In this document: positions 1-7,462 of the stretch, piece after piece
Layout of the letters: the number at the start of each line of letters is the position of its first letter
Position numbering within the stretch: the stretch's first letter is position 1
From: Dermatophilaceae bacterium
Lineage (GTDB): Bacteria; Actinomycetota; Actinomycetes; Actinomycetales; Dermatophilaceae
Direction of reading: 5' to 3'
Length of the DNA: 18,794 bases
NCBI GenBank assembly: GCA_013361975.1
Contig: JABFXB010000498.1
Span: 1 to 18,794 of the forward strand
Notes under the pieces: model-generated
The model's database searches: none
The model's input: the letters and a program-made list of their open reading frames with translations, nothing else
Told to the model about the DNA's origin: nothing
Program-made: the position numbers and the translations under genes

Positions 1-1028
1 TCGTCGTAGGCCACCTGGGTCAGCGCCTCGCCCGCGACGGACTCGACGAGCAGCAGGTGGGAGGCGTCGGGGTTGTGCCAGCCGGTGACGAGCCCGTCGA
101 CGACCCTCGCCGGACGAACGGGCGAGATGACGACATCGGTCCAGCCCGCCGCCGGGTGCACGGTTCCGTCCTCGTCCGCGGCGGACTCGATCGCGCGGGT
201 CGCGGTGGTGCCGACCGCGACGACGCGGCCACCGGTGGCGCGCACGTGGTTGACGAGCGAGGCGGTGGCTGCGGGCACCGCGAAGCGCTCCGGCTGCGGC
301 GCCTCCCCCGCCTCCTGCGACGACAACCCCGTGTGGAGCGTGATCGGCGCGACGAGCACGCCCGAGCCGACGAGGTCGGTGACGAGCCGAGTGGTGAAGG
401 GCCTCGCCGCACTGGGCATCTCGGCGCTGCCGGGCACGTGCGCGAACACCGTCTGGTACGCCTCCAGGGGGAAGCGCCCTCGCAGGTAGCCGTACGCGGT
501 CGGCCGACCGTGATCCGCCAGGTGCCGAGCCAGCCCGCGTCCGTCCAGCTCCGCAGCGGCCCAGAGCCGGTTGCCGCTTCCGGCCGGTGACGAACCGGCT
601 CGTGGGTAGGGCGCGAGCAGGCCCATCCGGGGGCCGTCTGTCGCGAGCTCGACGACTTCGCCCTCCGCCGCACCGAGCACCGGGCGTGCCGCGTCGGGAG
701 CCGTGCGCAGCTCGACGACCCACGTGCCGTCGTCGAGCTCGGTCGCGACGTGGACGACGACGTCGCCGCGCCCTGCGACCCACCCGTCGACCTCGGCGGC
801 GACCGTCGCCGAGGTGTTGACGAGGAGCAGGTCTCCGGGCGCCAGGTGGTCGCCGACGTGCCTGAACGCCGTGTGGGTGATGTGAGGCCTACCGCCGCCC
901 TCGTCGGACACGACGAGCAGGCGTACGCCGTCGCGGGTCAGCCCGCGCTGCTCGGGCGGCGCGTCCGCGGTGAGGTCGTCGGTCGCGCGGAAGACGGTGT
1001 GCGGGACCTGACCGAGCGCCGCCGTCAC
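1..1028 (-). CDS. QueA-like S-adenosylmethionine:tRNA ribosyltransferase-isomerase, 3' end cut by window
   Basis: The frame stays open from a GTG at 1028 off the left edge, giving 342 visible codons. Family hallmarks are visible: LLLVNTSATV in the N-terminal half, a YQTVFAHVPGSAEMPSAARPFT-type block (PGSAEMPSA), HTGLSSQE, and a late GTTATRAIES segment. QueA normally transfers the ribosyl part of SAM to preQ1 in tRNA to make epoxyqueuosine. The N-terminus is divergent from classical QueA: a PPEQRGLTRDGVRLLVV-like stretch replaces the usual PLExRDxSRLLV. This protein may therefore belong to an actinobacterial side branch, and its substrate is uncertain. The GTG overlaps the TGA of the upstream SDR gene in a GTGA arrangement, so the start is well supported and translation is probably coupled. 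The C-terminus lies outside the window. Family assignment is strong; true queuosine function is inference. Confidence 0.85.
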   Translation of the reverse strand, partial: MTAALGQVPHTVFRATDDLTADAPPEQRGLTRDGVRLLVVSDEGGGRPHITHTAFRHVGDHLAPGDLLLVNTSATVAAEVDGWVAGRGDVVVHVATELDDGTWVVELRTAPDAARPVLGAAEGEVVELATDGPRMGLLAPYPRAGSSPAGSGNRLWAAAELDGRGLARHLADHGRPTAYGYLRGRFPLEAYQTVFAHVPGSAEMPSAARPFTTRLVTDLVGSGVLVAPITLHTGLSSQEAGEAPQPERFAVPAATASLVNHVRATGGRVVAVGTTATRAIESAADEDGTVHPAAGWTDVVISPVRPARVVDGLVTGWHNPDASHLLLVESVAGEALTQVAYD

Positions 1029-1759
1029 GAGCCGACCCCCGTCCGGCCCGACCCGACGATGCCGGCGATCTCGGCCGCCCGGTAGCGCCCGCTCGGCAGC
1101 CGCGCATCGAGGAGCGCCAGCAGGGCGGGGACGGCGACGTGGTCGGGGAGCGGCCGGTCGGAGATGTCCTCGCCGGGGAAGGCCGCCTGGTGCATGGCGG
1201 TGCGCATGTCGCCGGGGTCGACCGACCACGCGCGTATGCCGGGTGCCTCGACGGCGAGGGTGAGGGTGAGGTGGTCGAGGGCGGCCTTCGAGGCGCCGTA
1301 GCCGCCCCAGGACTCGTAGTGCTCGACGGCGGCGTCCGAGGACACGTCGAGCACCGCGCCGCCAGCCGCCGCGAGGGAGGGCAGCAGCTCGCGCAGCAGC
1401 GCGTGAGGTGCCAGGACGTTGACGGCGAACACGTGCGCCAGCTCCTCCGTCATGAGCTCCACGACCCGGCGCAGCGGGACGGGCCCGAGCGTGCTCGCGT
1501 TGTTGACGAGCAGGTCCAGGCCGGCTCCGCCGCACGTCGCCAGAGCCGCGGCCACGAGCTCCTCCCGGTGCGCGGCGTCCGCGACGTCGCCCGGCACCGC
1601 CACCACGCGGTGGCCGTGGCCGCGCAGCCCCTCGACCGTCGTGTCCAGCCGGACTGCATGGCGCGCGGTGACGACGAGGTCCCAGCCACGGTCGGCCAGC
1701 GCGTCGGCAAGGGCCCTCCCGAGGCCTCGGGTGGCCCCCGTGACGAGTGCGATGGGCAT
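1025..1759 (-). CDS. Short-chain dehydrogenase/reductase (SDR), NAD(P)-dependent
   Basis: This is a 244-aa classical SDR. The Rossmann glycine motif TGATRGLG is at residues 7-14, NNAS at 86-89, and the catalytic set Ser140 (DVSSDA), Tyr154 and Lys158 (YGASK) is intact. A later PGDMRTAMHQ segment follows the usual PG motif after the active site. The substrate cannot be read from the sequence. I chose the ATG at 1759 because AGGAGA lies 4 nt upstream and the fold begins at once (MPIALVTGA); an in-frame upstream start at 1804 would run through the promoter. The stop overlaps the GTG of the QueA-like gene. The promoter carries a SoxR-type operator (see 1790-1820), suggesting induction by redox-active compounds. 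An oxidoreductase under such control would fit detoxification or turnover of redox-active small molecules, which is inference. Confidence 0.9.
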   Translation of the reverse strand: MPIALVTGATRGLGRALADALADRGWDLVVTARHAVRLDTTVEGLRGHGHRVVAVPGDVADAAHREELVAAALATCGGAGLDLLVNNASTLGPVPLRRVVELMTEELAHVFAVNVLAPHALLRELLPSLAAAGGAVLDVSSDAAVEHYESWGGYGASKAALDHLTLTLAVEAPGIRAWSVDPGDMRTAMHQAAFPGEDISDRPLPDHVAVPALLALLDARLPSGRYRAAEIAGIVGSGRTGVGS

Positions 1760-1789
1760 CGTTTCTCCTGTCGTGAGGTCGATGACCCC

Positions 1790-1820
1790 AGCCTCAGACC
1801 TCAAGTCTGCTTGAGGTCAA
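1790..1820 (-). promoter_or_regulatory. SoxR-type (MerR-family) promoter and operator for the SDR-queA-like pair
   Basis: Reading the minus strand, TTGACC (1820-1815) and GAGGCT (1795-1790) are separated by exactly 19 nt, the stretched spacer used by MerR-family activators. Inside it lies CCTCAAG-N4-CTTGAGG (1799-1816), part of a perfect 9+9 bp inverted repeat at 1797-1818. The half-sites and 4-nt centre match the soxS promoter SoxR box as I remember it. The -10 is poor, as expected for an activator-dependent promoter. The predicted transcript start near 1783 leaves a short leader with AGGAGA before the ATG at 1759. The palindrome is symmetric, but the -35/-10 placement favours the SDR side over nadA. 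Confidence 0.8.
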
Positions 1821-1875
1821 GGGCGTATGCGGTGGGGCCGGCCGGGCGGTGGCGTCGGCAGCGTGTCGGGCGGCA

Positions 1876-1890
1876 TACGATCTGGGCATG
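1876..1890 (+). promoter_or_regulatory. Leaderless-type -10 box for nadA
   Basis: TACGAT (1876-1881) is followed by exactly 6 nt and the ATG at 1888, so transcription would begin at or next to the start codon. There is no Shine-Dalgarno sequence. No clear -35 is visible. Confidence 0.5.
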
Positions 1891-3078
1891 ACGACGGCAC
1901 CGGCCCCGCTCCCCCTCCTCGTGCTCGGGCAGGGCACCGACCTGCACACCGAGCGCGGTGTCGAGTGTCCCGGCGACCTCCCCGCCCCGTCGGACCCCGA
2001 CCTGGTCGCACGAGCCCGGGCAGCCAAGGCCGCCCTCGGCGACAAGGTGTTCGTCCTCGGCCACCACTACCAGCGTGACGAGGTCATCGAGTTCGCCGAC
2101 GTCACCGGCGACTCCTTCAAGCTCGCCCGCGACGCCGCCGCCCGGCCCGACGCGCCCTACATCGTCTTCTGCGGCGTGCACTTCATGGCCGAGTCGGCCG
2201 ACATCCTCACCAGTGACGAGCAGACCGTGATCCTGCCCGACCTCGCCGCGGGCTGCTCGATGGCCGACATGGCCGCCATCGCGCAGGTGGAGGACTGCTG
2301 GGAGCAGCTCACCGCAGCGGGCATCGCCGAGCAGACGATCCCGGTCACCTACATGAACTCCTCGGCGGCCATCAAGGCCTTCACCGGGCGCCACGGCGGC
2401 ACGATCTGCACGAGCTCCAACGCCCGCACCGCCCTCGACTGGGCGTTCGAGCAGGTCGGCGGGGTGGACGGCACCGGCAAGGTGCTCTTCCTGCCCGACC
2501 AGCACCTCGGCCGCAACACCGCGGTGCGCGAGCTGGGCCTCTCGCTCGACGACTGCGTCGTCTGGGACCCCCACCGCCCCAACGGCGGCCTCACCCGCGA
2601 GCAGCTCGAGAACGCCCGGATGATCCTGTGGCGCGGGCACTGCTCCGTGCACGGTCGCTTCTCCGTCGAGGCCGTCGAGGCGGCCCGTCGCGAGATCCCC
2701 GACGTCAAGGTCATCGTGCACCCCGAGTGTCGCTACGAGGTCGTCGAGCTCGCCGACGAGGTCGGCTCGACCGAGAAGATCATCCAGACCATCGCGGCGG
2801 CGCCCGACGGCACGTCGTGGGTCGTCGGCACCGAGCTGAACCTCGTGCGCCGCCTCGCCGCGCAGTTCCCGAACCAGCGGATCGCCTTCCTGGAGAAGAA
2901 CGTCTGCTACTGCTCGACGATGAACCGGATCGACCTGCCGCACCTCGTCTGGGCGCTCGAGTCGCTCGTCGAGGGCCGCGTCGTCAATCCGATCCGCGTC
3001 GACCCGACCGTCGCGGCGCAGGCCCGCGCCGCCCTCGACCGCATGCTCGCCCTACCCGGCAAGACCCACAAGGACTGA
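1888..3078 (+). CDS. nadA: Quinolinate synthase NadA
   Basis: This 396-aa protein condenses iminoaspartate with dihydroxyacetone phosphate to quinolinate, the first dedicated NAD intermediate, using a [4Fe-4S] cluster in the cytoplasm. Recognisable blocks are LGHHYQRDEV, DSFKLA, IVFCGVHFMAESADIL (Cys95), LPDLAAGCSMADM, YMNSSAAIKAF, FLPDQHLGRNTA, HPECRYEVVELADEVGST (Cys281) and KNVCYCSTMNRIDLPHL (Cys340/Cys342). The three regions that supply the cluster cysteines in the long-form family are all present. I chose ATG 1888 over GTG 1849 because TACGAT sits 6 nt before it and the extension is not NadA-like. nadB and nadC are not adjacent; a metallophosphoesterase gene follows after 4 nt instead. 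Confidence 0.96.
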   Translation: MTTAPAPLPLLVLGQGTDLHTERGVECPGDLPAPSDPDLVARARAAKAALGDKVFVLGHHYQRDEVIEFADVTGDSFKLARDAAARPDAPYIVFCGVHFMAESADILTSDEQTVILPDLAAGCSMADMAAIAQVEDCWEQLTAAGIAEQTIPVTYMNSSAAIKAFTGRHGGTICTSSNARTALDWAFEQVGGVDGTGKVLFLPDQHLGRNTAVRELGLSLDDCVVWDPHRPNGGLTREQLENARMILWRGHCSVHGRFSVEAVEAARREIPDVKVIVHPECRYEVVELADEVGSTEKIIQTIAAAPDGTSWVVGTELNLVRRLAAQFPNQRIAFLEKNVCYCSTMNRIDLPHLVWALESLVEGRVVNPIRVDPTVAAQARAALDRMLALPGKTHKD

Positions 3079-3082
3079 GCCG

Positions 3083-3907
3083 GTGGCGCAGGCGCTCGAC
3101 CGGATCGCCGTCATCTCCGACGTCCACGGCAACGTCACGGCCCTCGAGGCCGTCCTCGCCGACATCGAGGCCCGCGGCATCACGCGCGTCCTCAACCTCG
3201 GCGACGTCGTCGGCAAGGGGCCACGGGGGGCCGAGGCGATCAAGCGGACGCGTGAGGCGTGCGAGGTGACGGTGCGCGGCAACTGGGACTCCCTCATCGG
3301 CGACTGGGAGGGCTTCGTCGCCCGCGGTGACGTGCCGCGCTTCGAGGCCGGCCAGTGGACCCGTGACGAGCTCACCGACGAGGATGCCGCCTGGCTCGTG
3401 TCCCTGCCGAACGCGTACGACCTCGTGATGAGCGGCAAGCGGATCCGGCTCTTCCACGCCTCGCAGACCAGCGAGTTCGTGCGGGTGCGCTGGGAGCACA
3501 CCATGGACGAGTTCCGCGGCATGTTCACCAACACGGACTTCACCGGCCCGTGGGCGCCTGCCGTTCCCGGGCACCTGTCCGACGCGTGGCCGGAGGGCAC
3601 GACACCCGACGTCGTCGGCTACGGCGACATCCACGGCGCCTACCTCGAGGCCGACGAGGGCCTCCTGCTCTTCAACGCGGGCGCCGTCGGCAACCACCTC
3701 GACGGGCCGACCGCGCCGTACTGCATCCTCGAGGGAGTCACGGACTCGTCTGTGCCGCAGAGCTTCTCGGTCAACTTCGTCCGGGTGCCCTACGACATCG
3801 ACGCGGAGGTCGCAGCGGCCCGTGACCTCGGCATGCCCGACGTCGACGCGTACGCCCTCGAGCTGCGAGAGCAGCGCTACCGCGGCGCCGGCAGGCCCGC
3901 CTCCTGA
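3083..3907 (+). CDS. Calcineurin-like metallophosphoesterase
   Basis: This 274-aa protein has the metallophosphoesterase ligand series in order: SDVHGN (Asp13, His15), LGDVVGKGP (Asp41), RGNWDS in the place of the usual GNHD, LFHAS, then GDIHGAY and NAGAVGNH. It most resembles the YfcE/PrpE-like single-domain phosphodiesterases or phosphatases of the Ser/Thr-phosphatase superfamily. It has no signal peptide or membrane segment, so it should be cytoplasmic. The His-to-Trp change in GNWD is seen in this subgroup as I recall and need not be inactivating. The GTG start is 4 nt after the nadA stop, with AAGGA in the end of nadA, so the two are probably one transcript; a link to NAD metabolism is only suggested by that position. 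The stop codon lies in the loop of a terminator-like hairpin. The substrate is unknown. Confidence 0.88.
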   Translation: MAQALDRIAVISDVHGNVTALEAVLADIEARGITRVLNLGDVVGKGPRGAEAIKRTREACEVTVRGNWDSLIGDWEGFVARGDVPRFEAGQWTRDELTDEDAAWLVSLPNAYDLVMSGKRIRLFHASQTSEFVRVRWEHTMDEFRGMFTNTDFTGPWAPAVPGHLSDAWPEGTTPDVVGYGDIHGAYLEADEGLLLFNAGAVGNHLDGPTAPYCILEGVTDSSVPQSFSVNFVRVPYDIDAEVAAARDLGMPDVDAYALELREQRYRGAGRPAS

Positions 3908-3922
3908 CGAGGCGGGCGTGCC
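3890..3922. terminator. Bidirectional hairpin between the phosphoesterase and dipeptidase genes
   Basis: GCCCGCCTC (3895-3903) pairs with GAGGCGGGC (3909-3917) around a 5-nt loop. After a G/G mismatch the stem continues with GGCA (3890-3893) and TGCC (3919-3922). There is no clear T-tract. It serves two genes ending towards each other, and the TGA of the phosphoesterase (3905-3907) lies partly in the loop. Confidence 0.65.
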
Positions 3923-3935
3923 GAGCGACGCGCGG

Positions 3936-5303
3936 TCAGACGCGCGGCAGGGCGCCCAAGCGGGCGAGGAAGACGGCCTCGGCGACGCAGACCTTCTCGA
4001 ACTCGCCCAGGTGCAGCGACTCGTTGGCGCCGTGGGCACGCGTGTCGGGGTCCTCGACGCCGGTGACGATGATCGCGGCGTCGGGGAACCGGGCCGCGAA
4101 GTCCGAGATGAACGGGATCGATCCGCCGACCCCCATGTCGACCGGCTCGGTGCCCCAGGCGTCCGCGAAAGACGCCCGCGCCTCGTCGTAGACGGGCCCG
4201 TCGGCGTCGGCCGCGAAGCCGGACCCGTGCTCCTCGAGGTCGACCGTGACCCGGGCGCCCCAGGGCGCGTGGTCGAGCAGGTGCCCCTTGAGCAGCTCGA
4301 AGGCCGCCTCGGGGTCCTGGGTGGGGGCGAGCCGCATCGACACCTTGGCGGCGGCGCGCGCGGCGAGCGTGTTGGAGGCCTTCTCCACCGACGTGACATC
4401 CATGCCGATCGTCGTGATGGACGGCTTGTTCCACAGCCGGGTGAGGATCGAGCCCGACCCGATGAGCTCGACGCCGTCGAGCAGACCGGACTCCTCGCGG
4501 AAACGCGGCTCGTCGTAGTCGAGGTCGGCGGCGGTGCCCTCGTCGAGGCCCTTGACGGCGACGTTGCCGGCGTCGTCGTGGAGCGAGGCGAGCAGGCGGA
4601 TGAGCGCGGTCACCGCGTCGGGCGCGGCGCCGCCGAACATGCCGGAGTGGACGGAGTGGTCGAGGGTCTCGACGCGCACGACGGCCCGCACGCCACCGCG
4701 GAGGGTGGTCGTCAGGGCCGGCTCGCCGATCGCCCAGTTGCCGGAGTCGGCGATGACGATGGCGTCGGCCGCCAGACGGTGCCCGTGCTTCTCCAAGATC
4801 GCCGGCAGCGACGCGGAGCCGAACTCCTCCTCGCCCTCGACGAAGACGGTGACCCCGACGGGCAGGTCGCCGGCGTGGGCGCGCAGCGCGGCGATGTGCG
4901 CCATCACGCCCGCCTTGTCGTCCGCCGCGCCGCGGCCGTAGAGCCGGCCGTCGCGCTCGGTGGGCTCGAAGGGCGGGGTGTGCCAGTCGGCGTCGTCGCC
5001 GGGGGGCTGCACGTCGTGGTGCGCGTAGAGCGTCACGGTGGGTGCGCCCTCGGGGCCGTCGAGGTGGCCGATGACGGCCGGGCGGCCACCCTCGACGACG
5101 ATCTCGACGTCGAGGCCCTCGCGCCGCAGCAGCTCGGCCACCGCCTCGGCGCTGCGCGCCACCTGGCCCTGGTCGAACGAGGTCGCCGAGACGCTGGGGA
5201 TGCGCACCAGCTGCTCGAGGTCGGCACGGACCTGGGGCATGAGCTCGGCCACGCGTGCGCGCAGCTGCTGGATCTGGTCGGGGGTGAGTGCGTCGGTGGT
5301 CAC
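3936..5303 (-). CDS. M20-family dipeptidase
   Basis: This is a 455-aa cytoplasmic metallopeptidase of the M20 family (PepV/CNDP-like group), which hydrolyses dipeptides with two zinc or manganese ions. The active-site map is complete: YAHHDVQP (ligand His95, catalytic Asp97), GRGAADDKAG (bridging Asp128), VEGEEEFGS (catalytic and ligand glutamates 158-160), the dimerisation-domain SVHSGMFGG region, and a C-terminal TGVEDPDTRAHGANESL that supplies the last histidine. Length is normal for the family. The GTG at 5303 is placed 6 nt after TAGGGT, a leaderless arrangement. It is divergent from the methyltransferase at 5362 and convergent with the phosphoesterase. The preferred dipeptide cannot be told. 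Confidence 0.93.
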   Translation of the reverse strand: MTTDALTPDQIQQLRARVAELMPQVRADLEQLVRIPSVSATSFDQGQVARSAEAVAELLRREGLDVEIVVEGGRPAVIGHLDGPEGAPTVTLYAHHDVQPPGDDADWHTPPFEPTERDGRLYGRGAADDKAGVMAHIAALRAHAGDLPVGVTVFVEGEEEFGSASLPAILEKHGHRLAADAIVIADSGNWAIGEPALTTTLRGGVRAVVRVETLDHSVHSGMFGGAAPDAVTALIRLLASLHDDAGNVAVKGLDEGTAADLDYDEPRFREESGLLDGVELIGSGSILTRLWNKPSITTIGMDVTSVEKASNTLAARAAAKVSMRLAPTQDPEAAFELLKGHLLDHAPWGARVTVDLEEHGSGFAADADGPVYDEARASFADAWGTEPVDMGVGGSIPFISDFAARFPDAAIIVTGVEDPDTRAHGANESLHLGEFEKVCVAEAVFLARLGALPRV

Positions 5304-5361
5304 GGGCCGACCCTACCGATGCGGGTCCGCCGACGTCGGTGACGGTGTGTACCTTCGCCCG
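5304..5361. promoter_or_regulatory. Back-to-back leaderless promoters between dipeptidase and methyltransferase
   Basis: On the minus strand TAGGGT (5315-5310) lies 6 nt before the dipeptidase GTG. On the plus strand TACCTT (5350-5355) lies 6 nt before the methyltransferase ATG. The whole divergent region is 58 nt, so the two polymerase sites must overlap upstream. A CGACGTCG palindrome (5331-5338) sits between them. Neither gene has a Shine-Dalgarno sequence. Confidence 0.5.
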
Positions 5362-6171
5362 ATGGCAGACAACACGTTCCTCGCCGGCCAGGGACCCTGG
5401 CTCGAGCGGTTGGGCAACTTGCGCAACGTGGTCCGTCAGGAGCTGGTCACCCGGCAGCTCGCGGTCCACCTGCCGCGAGGGCCGCTGCGGGTGCTCGACG
5501 TCGGCACCGGCCAGGGCACGCAGGCGCTGCGCCTCGCCCGCCTCGGCCACGCCGTGACGGCGGTCGAGCCCGACGGCCGGATGCGGGCCGCGTTCGAGCG
5601 GGCGGCAGCCGAGCTGACCGATGCCCAGCGAGACCGCGTGACCTTGCTGGCGACCGACCTGGCCGGCCTCGCGAGCGTGACGCAGCCGACGGCGTACGAC
5701 GTCGTCATGTGCCACGGCGTGCTGATGTACCTCCCCGAGAGCCGGTCTGCCGTGGCGGCCCTCGCGCGCCGGGTGGCGCCCGGCGGCATCGTCTCTGTCG
5801 TTGCCCGCAACGGCGACGCCATGGCGTGGCGCCCTGCCGCCCGCCACGACTGGCCGGCGGCTCTCGCGGCGCTCGACGAGACCCGCCGGGCCGCGGAGCA
5901 GGGGCGAAGCGCCCGCTACCGCAACGAGATCGGCGTCGACGCCCGCGCCGACACCAGGGCTTCGCTCACGGCTGACTGCGAAGCGGCGGGTCTCGAGGTC
6001 GCTGCCTGGTACGGCATCCGCGTCGCGAGCGACGACGTGCCGGTCGAGCAGCCCGCTCCCGACGGAGAGGACCTGGCCGCCCTCCTCGACGTCGAGGAGC
6101 GGCTGGGCTCGACCGACCCCTACCGGGCCCTCGGCACGCTCGTGCACGTCGTCGCCCGTCGCGGGGGGTGA
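5362..6171 (+). CDS. Class I SAM-dependent methyltransferase, SmtA/CmoM-like
   Basis: This 269-aa protein has a Rossmann methyltransferase core. Motif I is VLDVGTGQG (44-52), the acidic end of strand 2 is AVEPD, motif IV is YDVVMCHGVLMYL, and a post-core RVAPGGIVSVVARNGDAMA follows. The layout, with an N-terminal segment, GQGTQALRLARLGH and then a VxARNGDA stretch, resembles SmtA/CmoM, which methylates carboxymethoxyuridine in tRNA wobble positions in gamma-proteobacteria. The match is by pattern only and the substrate here is unproven. ATG 5362 is 6 nt after TACCTT. The stop is 31 nt before the next methyltransferase, so the pair may share a transcript. It has no membrane segment. Confidence 0.85.
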   Translation: MADNTFLAGQGPWLERLGNLRNVVRQELVTRQLAVHLPRGPLRVLDVGTGQGTQALRLARLGHAVTAVEPDGRMRAAFERAAAELTDAQRDRVTLLATDLAGLASVTQPTAYDVVMCHGVLMYLPESRSAVAALARRVAPGGIVSVVARNGDAMAWRPAARHDWPAALAALDETRRAAEQGRSARYRNEIGVDARADTRASLTADCEAAGLEVAAWYGIRVASDDVPVEQPAPDGEDLAALLDVEERLGSTDPYRALGTLVHVVARRGG

Positions 6172-6202
6172 CGGGCCCGCCGCGTCGTGCTTGGCTCGAA
6201 CC

Positions 6203-6778
6203 ATGGATGCCGTCGACCGAGCCTTCGAGGCGGTGCCGCGCTCGGGGTTCCTCCCCCGCCTGGCGCGGTCGAGAGCGGGTCATGACGGTCCCATCCTCAT
6301 CGGCCACGGACAGACCAACTCGCAGCCACGCACGGTCGCCGACATGCTGCGCCTGCTCGACGTGCGCCAGGGCCAGCGCGTCCTCGACGTCGGCTCCGGC
6401 TCCGGCTGGACGACGGCTCTGCTCGCCCATCTGACCGGGCCGGAGGGCTCGGTGGTCGGAGTGGAGCTGGAGCCCGACCTCGCCCGGTGGGGGGCAGCGA
6501 ACGTCGAGGCCCTGCGTATGCCCTGGGCCAGCGTGCGAGAGGCCCTTCCCGACGTGCTCGGCGACCCCGCCGACGGGCCCTGGGACCGCATCCTCGTGTC
6601 CGCCGAGGCTGAAGAGCTACCGCGCTCGCTCGTCGACCAGCTCGCCGACCGCGGCCGTCTCGTCATCCCGGTCGCCGGCTCGATGACGCTCGTCGTCCGC
6701 ACCGGTGAGGTGGTGTCGACGAGCCGGCACGGACGCTACCGGTTCGTCCCGCTGCGCCGGCCACGTGAAGGGCACTGA
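6203..6778 (+). CDS. Protein-L-isoaspartate O-methyltransferase-like protein
   Basis: This 191-aa protein shows the order typical of the PCMT family: an N-terminal VPRSGFLP helix, GHGQTNSQPRTVADML (34-49, the PCMT GxGQTxSQP block that contacts the isoaspartyl substrate), the SAM-binding VLDVGSGSGWTTALLA (60-75), VVGVELEPDLA, and a C-terminal RLVIPV segment. PCMT repairs isoaspartate in damaged proteins. It is somewhat shorter than usual, and the ITSGA-like segment reads ILVSAEAEELP, so it may be a divergent member with another substrate. ATG 6203 has no Shine-Dalgarno sequence; TTGGCT lies 6 nt upstream but is a poor -10. It may instead be read from the methyltransferase 31 nt upstream. Confidence 0.82.
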   Translation: MDAVDRAFEAVPRSGFLPRLARSRAGHDGPILIGHGQTNSQPRTVADMLRLLDVRQGQRVLDVGSGSGWTTALLAHLTGPEGSVVGVELEPDLARWGAANVEALRMPWASVREALPDVLGDPADGPWDRILVSAEAEELPRSLVDQLADRGRLVIPVAGSMTLVVRTGEVVSTSRHGRYRFVPLRRPREGH

Positions 6779-6871
6779 CCCGCCGGCGCTCATCGAGACG
6801 GCGGACACGGCGCCCCGGCCGCGACGGTGCGCCGAGCTGGGCGCGATGCGGGGCTACGCGCCGGTTCGGCT

Positions 6872-6886
6872 TAGAGTGGCCCCGTG
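6872..6886 (+). promoter_or_regulatory. Leaderless-type -10 box for the DUF3043 gene
   Basis: TAGAGT (6872-6877), 6 nt, then the GTG at 6884, without a Shine-Dalgarno sequence. The preceding gap (6779-6871) shows no gene and no convincing -35. Confidence 0.5.
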
Positions 6887-7462
6887 TTCGGACGCAAGAA
6901 GACCCTCAACGACGAGCTCGCCACCACGGTCGAGACCGACCCGGCCCGCCCCGGCGCCAAGAACCGGCCCACGCCCAAGCGCCGCGACCAGGAGGCCCTC
7001 AACAAGCGTCCGCTCATCGTCACCGACCGCAAGGCCGCCACGCAGCAGGACAAGACCGCGCGCCGCGAGGCCATGGCCAAGCAGCGGGCGGGCATGCTCG
7101 TCGGCGACGAGAAGTACCTTCCGGCCCGCGACAAGGGCCCGCGCCGCCGCTTCATCCGCGACTCCGTCGACTCCCGCTGGAACATCGGCGAGTTCATGCT
7201 GCCGATCATGCTCATCGTGCTGCTGCTCAGCTTCGTGCGCACGAACTGGGCGCTGCTGCTCGTCTTCGTGCTCGTCTACGGCCTCATCCTCGTCGCGATC
7301 GGTGACGCGGTGCTGATGTGGCGCCGCACCCGCCGCAAGGTCGAGGACAAGTTCGGCCAGGCCGAGAAGGGCGACGCGTGGTACGCCATCATGCGCGCCT
7401 TCCAGATGCGTCGCACGCGCATGCCGAAGCCGCAGGTCGACCGCGGCAACCCGCCGACCTGA
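6884..7462 (+). CDS. DUF3043 domain membrane protein
   Basis: This 192-aa protein is of unknown function and confined, as far as I know, to actinobacteria. The N-terminal half is basic and soluble: KNRPTPKRRDQEALNKRPL (27-43) is typical of the family, followed by GDEKYLPARDKGPRRRFIRD (74-93) and VDSRWNIGEF. Two adjacent membrane helices lie at about 103-118 and 122-145 and are linked by a short RTNW turn, so this is a hairpin anchor with both ends on the same, probably cytoplasmic, side. The C-terminal tail is basic (RRTRRK, RRTRMPKPQ). The GTG start sits 6 nt after TAGAGT. Neighbours give no clue to function. Confidence 0.9.
   Translation: MFGRKKTLNDELATTVETDPARPGAKNRPTPKRRDQEALNKRPLIVTDRKAATQQDKTARREAMAKQRAGMLVGDEKYLPARDKGPRRRFIRDSVDSRWNIGEFMLPIMLIVLLLSFVRTNWALLLVFVLVYGLILVAIGDAVLMWRRTRRKVEDKFGQAEKGDAWYAIMRAFQMRRTRMPKPQVDRGNPPT

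Noticed and set aside
1801..2943. A 380-codon minus-strand frame antisense to nadA
   Set aside because: Composition is Gly/Val/Asp/Leu-rich mirror coding, no domain is recognisable, and nadA accounts for the region.
3877..6204. A 775-codon open frame on the minus strand across the dipeptidase and methyltransferase genes
   Set aside because: It is an Arg/Ala/Gly/Pro-rich shadow frame of high-GC DNA and overlaps two well-supported genes in other frames.
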